From: VXYL01 sp963665195
GTDB lineage: Bacteria; Pseudomonadota; Gammaproteobacteria; Pseudomonadales; Azotimanducaceae
DNA: 64,000 nucleotides
Reading direction: 5' to 3'
NCBI GenBank assembly: GCA_963665195.1
Contig: OY762070.1
Span: 2,170,001 to 2,234,000 of the forward strand
The position numbers were made by a program, and so were the translations under genes. The notes below the pieces were generated by a model, which saw only the letters and a program-made list of their open reading frames with translations, searched no databases and was not told the origin of the DNA. Numbering within the stretch: the stretch's first letter is position 1; every line of letters starts with the position of its first letter. Below are positions 25,039 through 33,831 of this stretch, piece by piece.

Positions 25039-25698
25039 CTACTGCGGCTGCGGCACGATGCGGATGTAGGGCTTGGGCTCCTGCCAGCCGTCGGGGTACT
25101 TGGCCTTGGCCTCTTCGTTCGACACGGCGGGGACGATGATCACATCGTCGCCGTGGTTCCAGTTCACCGGCGTCGCCACCTGGTGCTTGGCGGTGAGCTG
25201 GCAGGAGTCGAGCAGCCGCAGCACCTCGTCGAAGTTGCGCCCGGTGCTCATCGGGTAGGTGAGCATGGCTTTGACGCGCTTGTCCGGGCCGATGACGAAG
25301 ACGGAACGAACCGTGGCGTTGTCCACCGGCGTGCGGCCTTCGGAGGTGTCGCCGGCGTCGTCCGGCAGCATGTCGAAGAGCTTGGCCACCTTCAGTTCCG
25401 GGTCCCCGATCAGCGGGTAGGTGACGGCGTTGCCTTGCGTCTCCTCGATGTCCTTCAGCCACTCGGAGTGGTTGGTGACCGGATCCACCGAGAGGCCGAC
25501 GATCTTGCAGCCCCGTGCCGCGAAGTCGTCCGCCAGCCCCGCCATGTAGCCGAGCTCGGTGGTGCAGACCGGGGTGAAGTCCTTCGGGTGCGAGAACAGG
25601 ATCGCCCAGCCGTCGCCGATCCAGTCGTGGAAGTCAATCTGGCCTTGGGTGGTCTGGGCCGTGAAGTCCGGCACTTCGCTGTTGATGCGCAGGGTCAT
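25039..25698 (-). CDS. 1-Cys type peroxiredoxin (Prx6 group)
   Basis: A 219-residue AhpC/TSA-fold peroxidase. The peroxidatic Cys45 sits in DFTPVCTTELG, and the protein has the long C-terminal arm of Prx6 proteins (VATPVNWNHGDDVIIVPAVS). A further Cys near residue 57 (ARGCKIVGLSVDP) and one in LLDSCQL are not in the classic resolving position. It reduces hydrogen peroxide and organic hydroperoxides in the cytoplasm, which fits its place directly before two flavin dehydrogenases. A 108-bp gap upstream could hold its own promoter. Confidence 0.92.
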   Translation of the reverse strand: MTLRINSEVPDFTAQTTQGQIDFHDWIGDGWAILFSHPKDFTPVCTTELGYMAGLADDFAARGCKIVGLSVDPVTNHSEWLKDIEETQGNAVTYPLIGDPELKVAKLFDMLPDDAGDTSEGRTPVDNATVRSVFVIGPDKRVKAMLTYPMSTGRNFDEVLRLLDSCQLTAKHQVATPVNWNHGDDVIIVPAVSNEEAKAKYPDGWQEPKPYIRIVPQPQ

Positions 25699-25806
25699 GG
25701 GCGTGTCTCCTCTCTTCGTCTGTTCGGGCCGAGGGGAAGCGGTCCGAACGTTCGCCCAAAGTGTACCCGTTGCCGCTGACAGGGCAACGCCACCGCCTGG
25801 CCGAAG

Positions 25807-27147
25807 TCAACGTCGCGACGCGGCACGCTCCGCCAGCGCCGCGACGATCTTCTCGTGGGTGGGCCCGTCCAGCCGGTAGAGGAAGGTCGCGCCGAGCAGG
25901 ACGACGTTCACCAGCAGCGGACAGATGGACATGAGCGTCAGGATGCCGTGCAGCGACTCTTCCGTCTGCGCCTGGTTGGCCACGTAGCCGAACCACGCCA
26001 AGAGCGCCGCCACGGCCCAGCCGCCGAGCGCCTTGCCGAGTTTCTGGAAGAAGCTTGCGGTGGAGAAGATCACGCCGTCGGCGCGAACGCCGGTGCGCCA
26101 CTGCGCGTACTCCACGGTGTCCGGGATCATCGCCCAGCCGAGCACCGCGACGGGCGCGCCGCCGAGCGCCAGCACCGTGCCCCAGACGAAGACCCACAGC
26201 ACCGCATCCGGCGGCGTCAGGTAGAAGCCGATGCCGCCGATCATCGCCACGACGGCGCCGACGCGAATGGCACCCGCCTTGCCGAGCCGCTCGGCGAGCT
26301 TCGGAATGGCGACGAGGCCAGCGAACATGGACCCCAGCGTGATGCTGAAGTAGAGCGAAACCAGCTCCTCGCGCCCCATGTTGTACTTGAAGTAGAACGG
26401 CGCTGCGGCCTGCCGGAACGTGAACGCCAGCATCCCCAGCACGAAGACCAGGATCACGACGCCCAGCGGCGGATTCGCCGCCACGGCGCGCAGCGCCTGA
26501 CGCCAGCCGATCGGCGTCGCAGGCACGCCGGCCGTGCGCTCCTCCGTCCGCGCGAACGTGCAGAGCAATAGCGCCGTCGCGATGACGGCGAACAGCACCA
26601 TCGCCCACTGCCAGCCGGCCGCGCCGCCGCCCAGCCAGCCGACCAAGGGCATCATGCCCACCGACACCGCGAAGCCGCCGGCGAAGGCGCAGCCCATGCG
26701 CAGCGTGGAGAGCTTGGTGCGTTCGTGGTGGTTGTCGGTCATCAGCGCGGTCATCGCCGCGTAGGGAATCGTCACCACCGTGTAGACGATGCCGAATAGA
26801 ACATAGGTGGCGTAGGCCCAGATCGCCTTGCCGAGGCTGCCGAAGCCGGGCACGGTGAAGGTGGCGATGGCGATCAGCGCCAGCGGCACGGGGCCGAACA
26901 GGAGATACGGGCGCAGCCTTCCCCAGCGGCTGCGGGTGCGATCCGCCAGATAGCCCATGAGCGGGTCCGTCGCGGCGTCGATCACCCGAGCGACCAGAAA
27001 GACCGACGCCGCGACCGACGCCGACAGGCCGAAGACGTCCGTGTAGAAGAACAGCAGGAACGTCATCGCCGACATGAAGTAGAGATTGATGCCGAGATCG
27101 CCCACTGCGTAGGCGAAGGCGCTTCGCTGAGTGATTCCGGAAGTCAC
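25807..27147 (-). CDS. MFS transporter of the GPH (glycoside-pentoside-hexuronide) cation symporter type
   Basis: A 446-residue membrane protein of the MelB-like group. Key parts are FLLFFYTDVFGLSASVAASVFLVARVIDAATDPLMGYLADRT in two adjoining segments (helix 1-2 loop with the paired Asp residues of the cation site) and SRWGRLRPYLLFGPVP, plus MIPDTVEYAQWRTG later. Although the family name refers to sugars, many members in catabolic clusters carry other solutes. It starts at a GTG (27147), since the longer frame upstream overlaps a PhyH gene. It lies 26 bp after that PhyH gene in the same run, so it probably imports the compound that the oxygenases process. Confidence 0.85.
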   Translation of the reverse strand: MTSGITQRSAFAYAVGDLGINLYFMSAMTFLLFFYTDVFGLSASVAASVFLVARVIDAATDPLMGYLADRTRSRWGRLRPYLLFGPVPLALIAIATFTVPGFGSLGKAIWAYATYVLFGIVYTVVTIPYAAMTALMTDNHHERTKLSTLRMGCAFAGGFAVSVGMMPLVGWLGGGAAGWQWAMVLFAVIATALLLCTFARTEERTAGVPATPIGWRQALRAVAANPPLGVVILVFVLGMLAFTFRQAAAPFYFKYNMGREELVSLYFSITLGSMFAGLVAIPKLAERLGKAGAIRVGAVVAMIGGIGFYLTPPDAVLWVFVWGTVLALGGAPVAVLGWAMIPDTVEYAQWRTGVRADGVIFSTASFFQKLGKALGGWAVAALLAWFGYVANQAQTEESLHGILTLMSICPLLVNVVLLGATFLYRLDGPTHEKIVAALAERAASRR

Positions 27148-27173
27148 GGGAGATGCTCGTCGAGCGACCCGGA

Positions 27174-28466
27174 TCAGTAGCCGGCGTCGCGATCCTGATT
27201 GAAGACGCGCACCGCCGTTCCCGCCGAGCGCGGATCGGTGTAGACGGTGCGCACGCTGCCGCCTTCGCCGGCGCTGCGCTCGTACGCCGCACGGCGTCGG
27301 GCCGCGAGCGGTTCCATGATGCCGGCGCCGTGCGGCCACACCCCCGGCTCCTGAACCACGAAGCGGCAGATGCGCTGGCCGTGCGGCGACAGCGTCTCCC
27401 AGATCTCGTGCGGCATGGTCTTCTGGAAGTGCCGGCCGTCCCGCCACCCGGCGGAGAACTCGACGCTCGGCAGGGCGCGCACCTCGCGGGACAGGTTCGG
27501 CGTCGCCCCATGCCAGGCGCGGGTGTCGCGCAGGATGCCGGCCCCGGGGGGCGCTCCAACCAAGGTCGACAGCCGCATCCACTCCGGCTCGTCCGCCGGC
27601 AGCGGCGGCGGCTGCGTGGCGGTATGCGTGCCGGGAATCTGGCGGATGGGGCCGTTCTCCCAGGTGAGGTCGGTGACCGCGAAGTTGATGGTCACGCCGC
27701 CCGGCGTGCGATCCATGACCAAGCGCTGGGCGCGGAAGTCCAGTTCGTCGAAGGATTTGGCGGGGTCGATGTCTAAACCTTGCAGGCGGGCGAAACGCAG
27801 TCGCGGGTCGCCATCGCTGCGCGGCTGCTCGTCCACGCCGTCGGTGTGCAGGTGCTGGTATTCGATGGCGCCGGGCAGGCTGAGGTCGCCGCCCGCGCCC
27901 CACACCAGATAGTCGTCGGTACCGAAGATGGCGCTCAGAATCGGCGTCGCGGTCGGCAGGTCGATCATCTGCGTCCAAGCGGGATCGTGCAGCATCTGCC
28001 GCGACGCGGAGGAGGTTCCGTAGCAATAGCGGTGCGGCAATCGGCCGGACTCGGCGATGTACTTGCGCCCGTCGAAGCCGGGCGGCGAAAGCATGCCTTT
28101 CAGCACCCGGACGCAGCCTTCGCGGATGCGCGCAAGCTGCTCGGCATCCAGCAGATCGCGCACCACGACGAAGCCGTCGCGCCGGTAGATGCGCACGGCG
28201 CGTTCGACGTCGTCCGGCGCGCAGATCTCAAGGCCCCGGATGCCGTTGTTGGCCCGCAGATGCTCGCGCAGGGCCTGCACTTCGGGATCGTCGTAGGCCC
28301 GATGCGCCGGCACCCGAGGGTCCGGTTCCCCGAACGGCCGATCCGGCACCGGCGCGCCGTGCTCGTCCACCACCTCGTTCGGCGGCAACGCGGCATCCCA
28401 GCCGACGTGGCAGTCGCCATGGACCGTGAGGCCGTGGAGTTCGTGCTCCTTCGCCATCGCCTTCAT
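27174..28466 (-). CDS. Phytanoyl-CoA dioxygenase family protein
   Basis: A 430-residue Fe(II)/2-oxoglutarate oxygenase, longer than most PhyH proteins. Its N-terminal 80 residues carry HGDCHVGWDAALPPNEVVD, with no domain I recognise. The PhyH core starts near YRRDGFVVVRDLLDAEQL. Metal ligands are His and Asp of EYQHLHTDGVD and the distal His of RAWHGATPNLSREVRALP; the Arg after that is a 2-oxoglutarate candidate. It lies 15 bp downstream of the glutaryl-CoA-dehydrogenase-like gene and 26 bp upstream of the GPH transporter. Start choice between ATG 28466 and ATG 28457 is uncertain; both have a purine-rich stretch upstream. Confidence 0.82.
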   Translation of the reverse strand: MKAMAKEHELHGLTVHGDCHVGWDAALPPNEVVDEHGAPVPDRPFGEPDPRVPAHRAYDDPEVQALREHLRANNGIRGLEICAPDDVERAVRIYRRDGFVVVRDLLDAEQLARIREGCVRVLKGMLSPPGFDGRKYIAESGRLPHRYCYGTSSASRQMLHDPAWTQMIDLPTATPILSAIFGTDDYLVWGAGGDLSLPGAIEYQHLHTDGVDEQPRSDGDPRLRFARLQGLDIDPAKSFDELDFRAQRLVMDRTPGGVTINFAVTDLTWENGPIRQIPGTHTATQPPPLPADEPEWMRLSTLVGAPPGAGILRDTRAWHGATPNLSREVRALPSVEFSAGWRDGRHFQKTMPHEIWETLSPHGQRICRFVVQEPGVWPHGAGIMEPLAARRRAAYERSAGEGGSVRTVYTDPRSAGTAVRVFNQDRDAGY

Positions 28467-28481
28467 CCCCGGGCCAAGCCT

Positions 28482-29666
28482 TCAGCCGCCCGTGAACGCC
28501 TGGATCCCGGTCTGCGCCCGGCCCAGGATCAGGGCGTGGATGTCGTGCGTGCCCTCGTAGGTGTTCACGGTCTCCAAGTTCATCACATGGCGGATGACGT
28601 GGTATTCGTCCGAGATGCCGTTGCCGCCGTGCATGTCGCGGGCCGCGCGGGCGATGTCCAGGGCCTTGCCGCAGTTGTTGCGCTTGAGCAGGGAGATCGT
28701 CGGCACCGGCAGGCGTCCCTCGTCCATCAGCCGGCCCATGCGCAGGCAGCCTTGCAGGCCGAGGGCGATCTCCGTCTGCATGTCCGCGAGCTTCTTCTGC
28801 ACCAGCTGATTCGCCGCCAGCGGGCGGCCGAACTGCGTCCGCTCCAAGGTGTATGCGCGCGCCGCATGCCAGCAGAACTCCGCCGCGCCCATCGAGCCCC
28901 AGGCGATGCCGTAGCGGGCGCGGTTCAGGCACCCGAACGGGCCGCTGAGACCCGCTGCGTTCGGCAGCAGATTGGCCGCCGGCACCAGCACGTCGTCCAG
29001 CACGATCTGGCCGGTGGCGGAGGCGCGCAGGCTCATCTTGCCCTCGATCTTGGGCGTCGAGAAGCCCGCCGTGCCCCGCTCCACCACGAAGCCGCGGATG
29101 CGGCCATCGAGCTTGGCCCAGACGATGGCGACATCCGCGATCGGCGCGTTGGTGATCCACATCTTGGCGCCGTTCAAGAGGTAGCCGTCGCCGGTCTTCT
29201 CGGCCCGGGTCACCATGCTGCCGGGGTCCGAGCCGTGGTCCGGCTCGGTCAGGCCGAAGCAGCCCACCCACTCGCCGCTGGCCAGTTTCGGCAGGTAGCG
29301 CTGGCGCTGATCTTCGTCGCCGTAGGCGTAGATGGGATGCATCACCAGCGACGACTGCACGCTCATGGCCGAACGGTAGCCGGAGTCCACGCGCTCCACT
29401 TCCCGGGCCATCAGCCCGTAGCAGACGTAGCTGGCCTCCGCGCCGCCGTACTTGCTCGGCAGCGTCGCGCCGAGCATGCCGAGCTCGCCCATCTCGCTGA
29501 TGATCTCGCGGTGGAAGAACTCGTGGCGGTTCGCTTCCAGCACCCGCGTCATGAGCTTGTCCTGAGCGAACTGGCGCGTGGTGTCGCGCACCAAGCGCTC
29601 GTCGGCGCTGAGTTCTTCGTCGAGCACAAGCGGGTCGTCCCAGGCGAAGGGCGCATCGTCGGCCAT
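28482..29666 (-). CDS. gcdH: Glutaryl-CoA dehydrogenase-type acyl-CoA dehydrogenase
   Basis: A 394-residue flavoprotein with all marks of the GcdH branch: SSLVMHPIYAYGDEDQRQRYLP, GCFGLTEPDHGSDPGSM, RTQFGRPLAANQLVQKKLADM and the catalytic Glu in TVNTYEGTHDIHALILGRAQTG. GcdH oxidises and decarboxylates glutaryl-CoA to crotonyl-CoA in lysine, tryptophan and benzoate breakdown. Its place before a PhyH gene and a transporter leaves open a related dicarboxylyl or simple acyl-CoA substrate. It is the first gene of the minus-strand run that ends at 21598 and is divergent from an SDR gene across 100 bp. Confidence 0.88.
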   Translation of the reverse strand: MADDAPFAWDDPLVLDEELSADERLVRDTTRQFAQDKLMTRVLEANRHEFFHREIISEMGELGMLGATLPSKYGGAEASYVCYGLMAREVERVDSGYRSAMSVQSSLVMHPIYAYGDEDQRQRYLPKLASGEWVGCFGLTEPDHGSDPGSMVTRAEKTGDGYLLNGAKMWITNAPIADVAIVWAKLDGRIRGFVVERGTAGFSTPKIEGKMSLRASATGQIVLDDVLVPAANLLPNAAGLSGPFGCLNRARYGIAWGSMGAAEFCWHAARAYTLERTQFGRPLAANQLVQKKLADMQTEIALGLQGCLRMGRLMDEGRLPVPTISLLKRNNCGKALDIARAARDMHGGNGISDEYHVIRHVMNLETVNTYEGTHDIHALILGRAQTGIQAFTGG

Positions 29667-29766
29667 AGCTGCGTCCGTGGCGAAAGCCGCAAGCCTACTC
29701 TTGAGAATGCTGCGGAAGAAAGCCCAAACTCCGTGCTGGCAGTCGCACATCGAGCGGGAGTAGGGA

Positions 29767-30603
29767 ATGGACCAAATCCAGAACAAGGTGGCCGTGGTGA
29801 CCGGCGCCGCATCGGGCATCGGCCTCGGCATCGCGCGGGCGCTCGCCGGCGCCGGCGTACACGTCGCCATGCTCGATGTGGAGGAGCAGGCGCTTATCGA
29901 TGCCCACGCGCAATTCGCCACCGCCAACGTGGACGTGCAGCGCTTCGTCTGCGACGTGAGCGAGAGGGAGGAGGTCGCCGATGTGGCCCAGGCGCTGCAT
30001 CGGCACTTCGGCCGCTTGGACATCGCCTGCAACAACGCCGGGGTCGCGGCTGGCGGGCCCATCGACGAGACCAGCACCGACGACTGGGACTGGGTGCTCG
30101 GCGTCAATCTGCATGGCGTGGTCAACGGCATGCGCGCCTTCGTGCCGCTCATCAAGGCTGGCGGCGAAGGTGGCCATGTCGTCAACACCGCCTCCATCCT
30201 CGGCCACTGGGCCGGCGCCGGCATGGCCATCTACGCGGCCTCGAAGTACGCCGTGGTGGCCATCTCCGAGGCCGCCCGCGCGGACCTCGAACCGCACAAC
30301 ATCGGCGTCTCCGCTCTCTGCCCCGGCATGATCGACACCCGCATCCTGCGCTCGAACCGCAACCGCCCGGCGCATCTGGCGCAGACCGGCGGCGAGATAT
30401 TCGAGGGCCGTGCGGAGATCGAACGCCGCTTCGCCGAAGACGGCCTGAACCCGGACGTGGTGGGCGAGCAGGTGGTGGACGGCATCCGCAAGAACAAGGC
30501 CTTCATCTTCACCCACTCCGGCTTGCAGGAAGGCATCAAGGCCCGCATGGCCCGCATCCTGGAGTGCTTCGACGGCAGCGAAGTGGACGACGCCGGGGTG
30601 TAG
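29767..30603 (+). CDS. SDR family oxidoreductase
   Basis: A 278-residue classical short-chain dehydrogenase with VTGAASGIGLGIA, LDVEEQ (Asp after the second strand, favouring NAD), NNAGVAAGGPI, catalytic Ser in NTASILG and YAASK. The C-terminal part (about 190-278) is longer than usual, with DTRILRSNRNRP and FIFTHSGLQEGIKARMARI. That form is common in SDRs of steroid and terpenoid breakdown clusters, though substrate is not readable. It is transcribed away from the gcdH-like gene, and GGGAG precedes the ATG by about 9 bp. Confidence 0.87.
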   Translation: MDQIQNKVAVVTGAASGIGLGIARALAGAGVHVAMLDVEEQALIDAHAQFATANVDVQRFVCDVSEREEVADVAQALHRHFGRLDIACNNAGVAAGGPIDETSTDDWDWVLGVNLHGVVNGMRAFVPLIKAGGEGGHVVNTASILGHWAGAGMAIYAASKYAVVAISEAARADLEPHNIGVSALCPGMIDTRILRSNRNRPAHLAQTGGEIFEGRAEIERRFAEDGLNPDVVGEQVVDGIRKNKAFIFTHSGLQEGIKARMARILECFDGSEVDDAGV

Positions 30604-30803
30604 GCCCGGTACCCGTCTCGGCGGCAACAGAGGACACAGTCCGACGCCAAAGGCGCACGCGGCCGGTGACCGACGAGCATGTTGCCGGCGGCGACTGAGG
30701 CGTTCGCAAGCGTATTGTCATCACATGTCGCGGTGCCGCTCGGGCTCCTCCTACCGTTGGTGTGCCGAGCGACGGGCACTGAGGTCGCCGATGGCGACCT
30801 TGC

Positions 30804-31232
30804 TCATATTGCGCTCACGATGCGTGGTCGTCGTCCGCGCCAATAAGGATCGGGCGGCCGACCCCGCCGCGGGTAGGCTTGAGCGCAAAGCGCGGCCAAT
30901 GCGATCTTGGACTTCGTCAGCCTGGGGAAGTCCTCAAGGAGCGCCTCGACGCTGTCGCCATTGGCGAGCATGTCCGCAACGTCATGGACAGGAATGCGCG
31001 TCCCCTTCATGCAGGGAGCCCCCGACATCACGGCAGCGTCGCAGGAGACGGCATCCCGGGCCTCGGCAAGACGGCAGAGCGCGGACTGTACAGAGCTCCT
31101 CATGCGTGCCAGGTCCACCGAGACGCATTGCTCAGACACCAGTTCCGTGCCCGGCTGGTCGAGCAGAAGACGCACGAGCCGCCGTCGACACTCGAGGGTC
31201 AGGAGATCCGCGGTTTCGTGTGCGAGCTTCAA
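30804..31232 (-). CDS. DUF433 domain protein (antitoxin-like), no toxin partner seen
   Basis: A 142-residue protein from a TTG start. The first 60 residues form a helix-rich region (CRRRLVRLLLDQPG and VDLARMRSSVQSALCRL), followed by the DUF433 winged-helix core: VMSGAPCMKGTRIPVHDVADML and ALLEDFPRLTKSKIALAALCAQAYP. DUF433 proteins are usually antitoxins paired with a PIN-like DUF5615 toxin just downstream. The 200 bp after this gene hold no such toxin, so it is an orphan or acts as a free-standing regulator. It could bind DNA through the winged helix. The TTG has an AGGA about 10 bp upstream; no ATG or GTG is available before the core. Confidence 0.65.
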   Translation of the reverse strand: MKLAHETADLLTLECRRRLVRLLLDQPGTELVSEQCVSVDLARMRSSVQSALCRLAEARDAVSCDAAVMSGAPCMKGTRIPVHDVADMLANGDSVEALLEDFPRLTKSKIALAALCAQAYPRRGRPPDPYWRGRRPRIVSAI

Positions 31233-31384
31233 GCCCAGCAGTCCTGCGACGCCCGGTATCCAGACCTCCCGGCCTCCGGCGTTTGACTAGGCAAGCCCGA
31301 CACGGCACAGTTGGACGCTTGGGCATGGCCGTGGCGCTCCGGTCAGCGCCGTCGCCCTTGCCCAGCGCATTGGAGGGGATAGCA

Positions 31385-33829
31385 ATGTTCTGGCGCGCTT
31401 CGGCCTGCATCGGTCTTTCGCTCCTCGTCGGCAGCGGCGGCACCGCGCACGCGAAGTCGCTGCCGGGCGACCTGCAGCCACTCGTGCAGAGCAGCTGCCT
31501 CGCCTGCCATACCGGCACCGCCGTCGCGCCGTTCGACATGGCCGCGCTCGACTTCGATCTTGCGGACCCGCACACCTTCCGGGCCTGGGAGCGCGTCTAC
31601 GACCGCATCGAGCGCGGCGAGATGCCGCCGCCGCCCATGCCCACGCCGGACGCCGCCCTGCTGGACCCGGCGCTCAAGGCACTCAAGGAAGCCTTGGTGG
31701 AGGCGAACCTCGCCGCTAGCGGCGAACAGCGCGCGCCCCTGCGGCGGCTGACGCGGCTCGAGTACGGCTACACCATCCAGGACCTGCTGTGGCTCGACGA
31801 AGCCGTGGGCGCGGCGCTCGGCCAGTCGCTGCCGGCGGAGGCGGACTCCGGCGGCTTCGACACGGTTGCCGCCAAGCAGGGCATCTCGCCGCTGCATGTG
31901 CGCAGCTACCTGGCCGCCGCGGACCGGGCGCTCGATGCCGCCATCGTCACCGGGCCGAAGCCGAAACCGGACAAGCGCGTCATCGAGTATGCGAAATCCG
32001 GCTACCTGAACTTCATGCACGATGCGAAGATTCTCGGCGGCGGCATCACCAAAGTCGTTGAGGGCGAGGGCGGCGCGGCCGTGGCGATGTTCTTCGACAG
32101 CGGCTCGACCTACCTCATGCACACCGAATCCGAGAACTACCACGTCCCCGCACCGGGCCGGTATCGCATCACCATGGAGGCGTGGGGCTATCAGGCCGAC
32201 ACGCCGGTGACGCTCACCCTGTATCGCGGCACCAAGCAGGGCTCCTCGGCGCAGCTCAGCGAACTGCTCGGCGCATTCGACTTGGCCGGCGACGTGCCGC
32301 GCACCGTGTCGGTCGCCGCCTACCTGCGCCCGGGCGACCTTTTGAGCCCGTCGGTTGCGGATCTCGTGCGTCCCGAAGGCGACTACATCAACTACTACGC
32401 GCCGGACAAGAACGTCAAGGACTACCCCGGCGAAGGCATCGCCATCAAGACGCTGGCGATCGAGGGGCCGATGGTGGGCGTGTGGCCGCCGAAAAGCACG
32501 CGGCAGCTCCTCCCCGGCGTCGCCTTCGATGAGAACGGCGAGGTGCAGCTCAGCAAGGCGCCCGAAGCGCACATTCTTGAGATCGTCGATGCCTTCGCCA
32601 GCCGCGCCTTTCGCCGCCCGTTGGCCGACGGCGAGGCGGAGTCCTATGCGAGTCTCGCGGAGCCGATTCTCGCGGAAGGCAGGCCGTTCCTTGAGGCCGT
32701 GCGCGTGCCCCTGCGCGCGATCCTGAGCGCCCCGCCGTTCCTCTACCAGACCGCGGCGCCGGGCAAGCTCGACGACTTCGCGCTGGCCTCGCGTCTGTCC
32801 TACTTCCTGTGGCGCTCCATGCCCGACGAGACGCTTCTGGAACTGGCCCGGGAAGGTTCGCTCGGCGAGCCGGATGTGCTGGCCGCGCAGGTGGAACGGA
32901 TGCTCGACGATGCCAAGACCGAACGCTTCGTCAAGGATTTCGCGGGCCAGGCCTTCCGGCTCTACGAACTGAAGGCCACCAATCCCGATGCCGGCCTCTA
33001 CCCGGAGTACGATGATCGCCTGGGCCAGGCGATGGCGTGGGAGACGCAGCTCTTCCTCGCCGAACTGATCGCCCAAGACCTCGGCGTCGGGCACTTGGTC
33101 GATGCCGACTTCACCTTCCTCAACCGCCGCCTCGCCGAGCACTACGACGTGCCGGATGTGGACGGCCAGTGGATGCGCAAGGTGGCGCTGCCGGCGGACA
33201 GCCCGCGCGGCGGCCTCCTCACCCAGGCGAGCATCCACAAGATCACCGCCAACGGCACGGTGACCTCGCCGGTGCCGCGCGGCAACTTCGTGCTGGCGAA
33301 CCTGCTCGGCCGGCCCGCGCCGCCGCCGCCGCCGGGCATCGAAGGCCTCGAACCGGATACGCGCGGCACCACCACGGTGCGCGAGCAGCTGAACGCGCAT
33401 CGGGAGAACATCGTCTGCGCGAGCTGCCACCAGTCCATCGACCCGCCTGGCTTCGCGCTGGAATCGTTCGATCCCATCGGCGGCTTCCGCGCCAACTACC
33501 GGGTCTCCGGCGGCGAGATGCAGTTCGGCGACTTCACCGTGCCGGCGCCGTACAAGGAAGGCCCGGTGGTCGACGCCAGCGGCGTGACGCCGGACGGCCA
33601 CCAGTTCGCCAACGTCGCCGAATACCAGGCGCTCCTGCTGCGCGAGGAGATCGAAGCCATCGCCCGGCATTTCGTGTCGCAACTGCTGGTGTTCGGCACC
33701 GGGGCCGAGATCGGCTTCGCGGACCGAGATCAGGTGCAGCGCATCGCTGCCAGCGTCGCCGACCGTTCCTACCCCGTCCGCAGCCTCATTCACGAGGTCG
33801 CGCAGAGCGACCTGTTCAGGAGCCGCTAG
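31385..33829 (+). CDS. DUF1592 domain protein with N-terminal planctomycete-type cytochrome c segment
   Basis: An 814-residue exported protein. A signal peptide (1-23) leads into CLACH (38-42), a haem c motif in a PSCyt1-like domain. Then come DUF1587 (about 95-170, RRLTRLEYGYTIQDLLWLDEAV), a beta domain, DUF1592 (about 455-580), DUF1588 (about 590-690) with a second CxxCH (CASCHQSIDPPGFALESFDP), and DUF1585 at the end (FVSQLLVFGTGAEIGFADRDQVQRI). This architecture is abundant in Planctomycetes and found in some marine proteobacteria; function is unknown but probably redox, in the periplasm. GGAGGGG 6 bp before the ATG fixes the start; the frame is open 660 bp further upstream without homology. 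It pairs with the DUF1552 gene 2 bp downstream. Confidence 0.85.
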   Translation: MFWRASACIGLSLLVGSGGTAHAKSLPGDLQPLVQSSCLACHTGTAVAPFDMAALDFDLADPHTFRAWERVYDRIERGEMPPPPMPTPDAALLDPALKALKEALVEANLAASGEQRAPLRRLTRLEYGYTIQDLLWLDEAVGAALGQSLPAEADSGGFDTVAAKQGISPLHVRSYLAAADRALDAAIVTGPKPKPDKRVIEYAKSGYLNFMHDAKILGGGITKVVEGEGGAAVAMFFDSGSTYLMHTESENYHVPAPGRYRITMEAWGYQADTPVTLTLYRGTKQGSSAQLSELLGAFDLAGDVPRTVSVAAYLRPGDLLSPSVADLVRPEGDYINYYAPDKNVKDYPGEGIAIKTLAIEGPMVGVWPPKSTRQLLPGVAFDENGEVQLSKAPEAHILEIVDAFASRAFRRPLADGEAESYASLAEPILAEGRPFLEAVRVPLRAILSAPPFLYQTAAPGKLDDFALASRLSYFLWRSMPDETLLELAREGSLGEPDVLAAQVERMLDDAKTERFVKDFAGQAFRLYELKATNPDAGLYPEYDDRLGQAMAWETQLFLAELIAQDLGVGHLVDADFTFLNRRLAEHYDVPDVDGQWMRKVALPADSPRGGLLTQASIHKITANGTVTSPVPRGNFVLANLLGRPAPPPPPGIEGLEPDTRGTTTVREQLNAHRENIVCASCHQSIDPPGFALESFDPIGGFRANYRVSGGEMQFGDFTVPAPYKEGPVVDASGVTPDGHQFANVAEYQALLLREEIEAIARHFVSQLLVFGTGAEIGFADRDQVQRIAASVADRSYPVRSLIHEVAQSDLFRSR

Positions 33830-33831
33830 CC

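Noticed and set aside
30725..31384. In-frame upstream extension of the DUF1592 gene by 220 codons
   Set aside because: The extension is Arg/Pro-rich without homology, overlaps the DUF433 gene on the other strand, and a signal peptide plus GGAGGGG mark the ATG at 31385 as the start.
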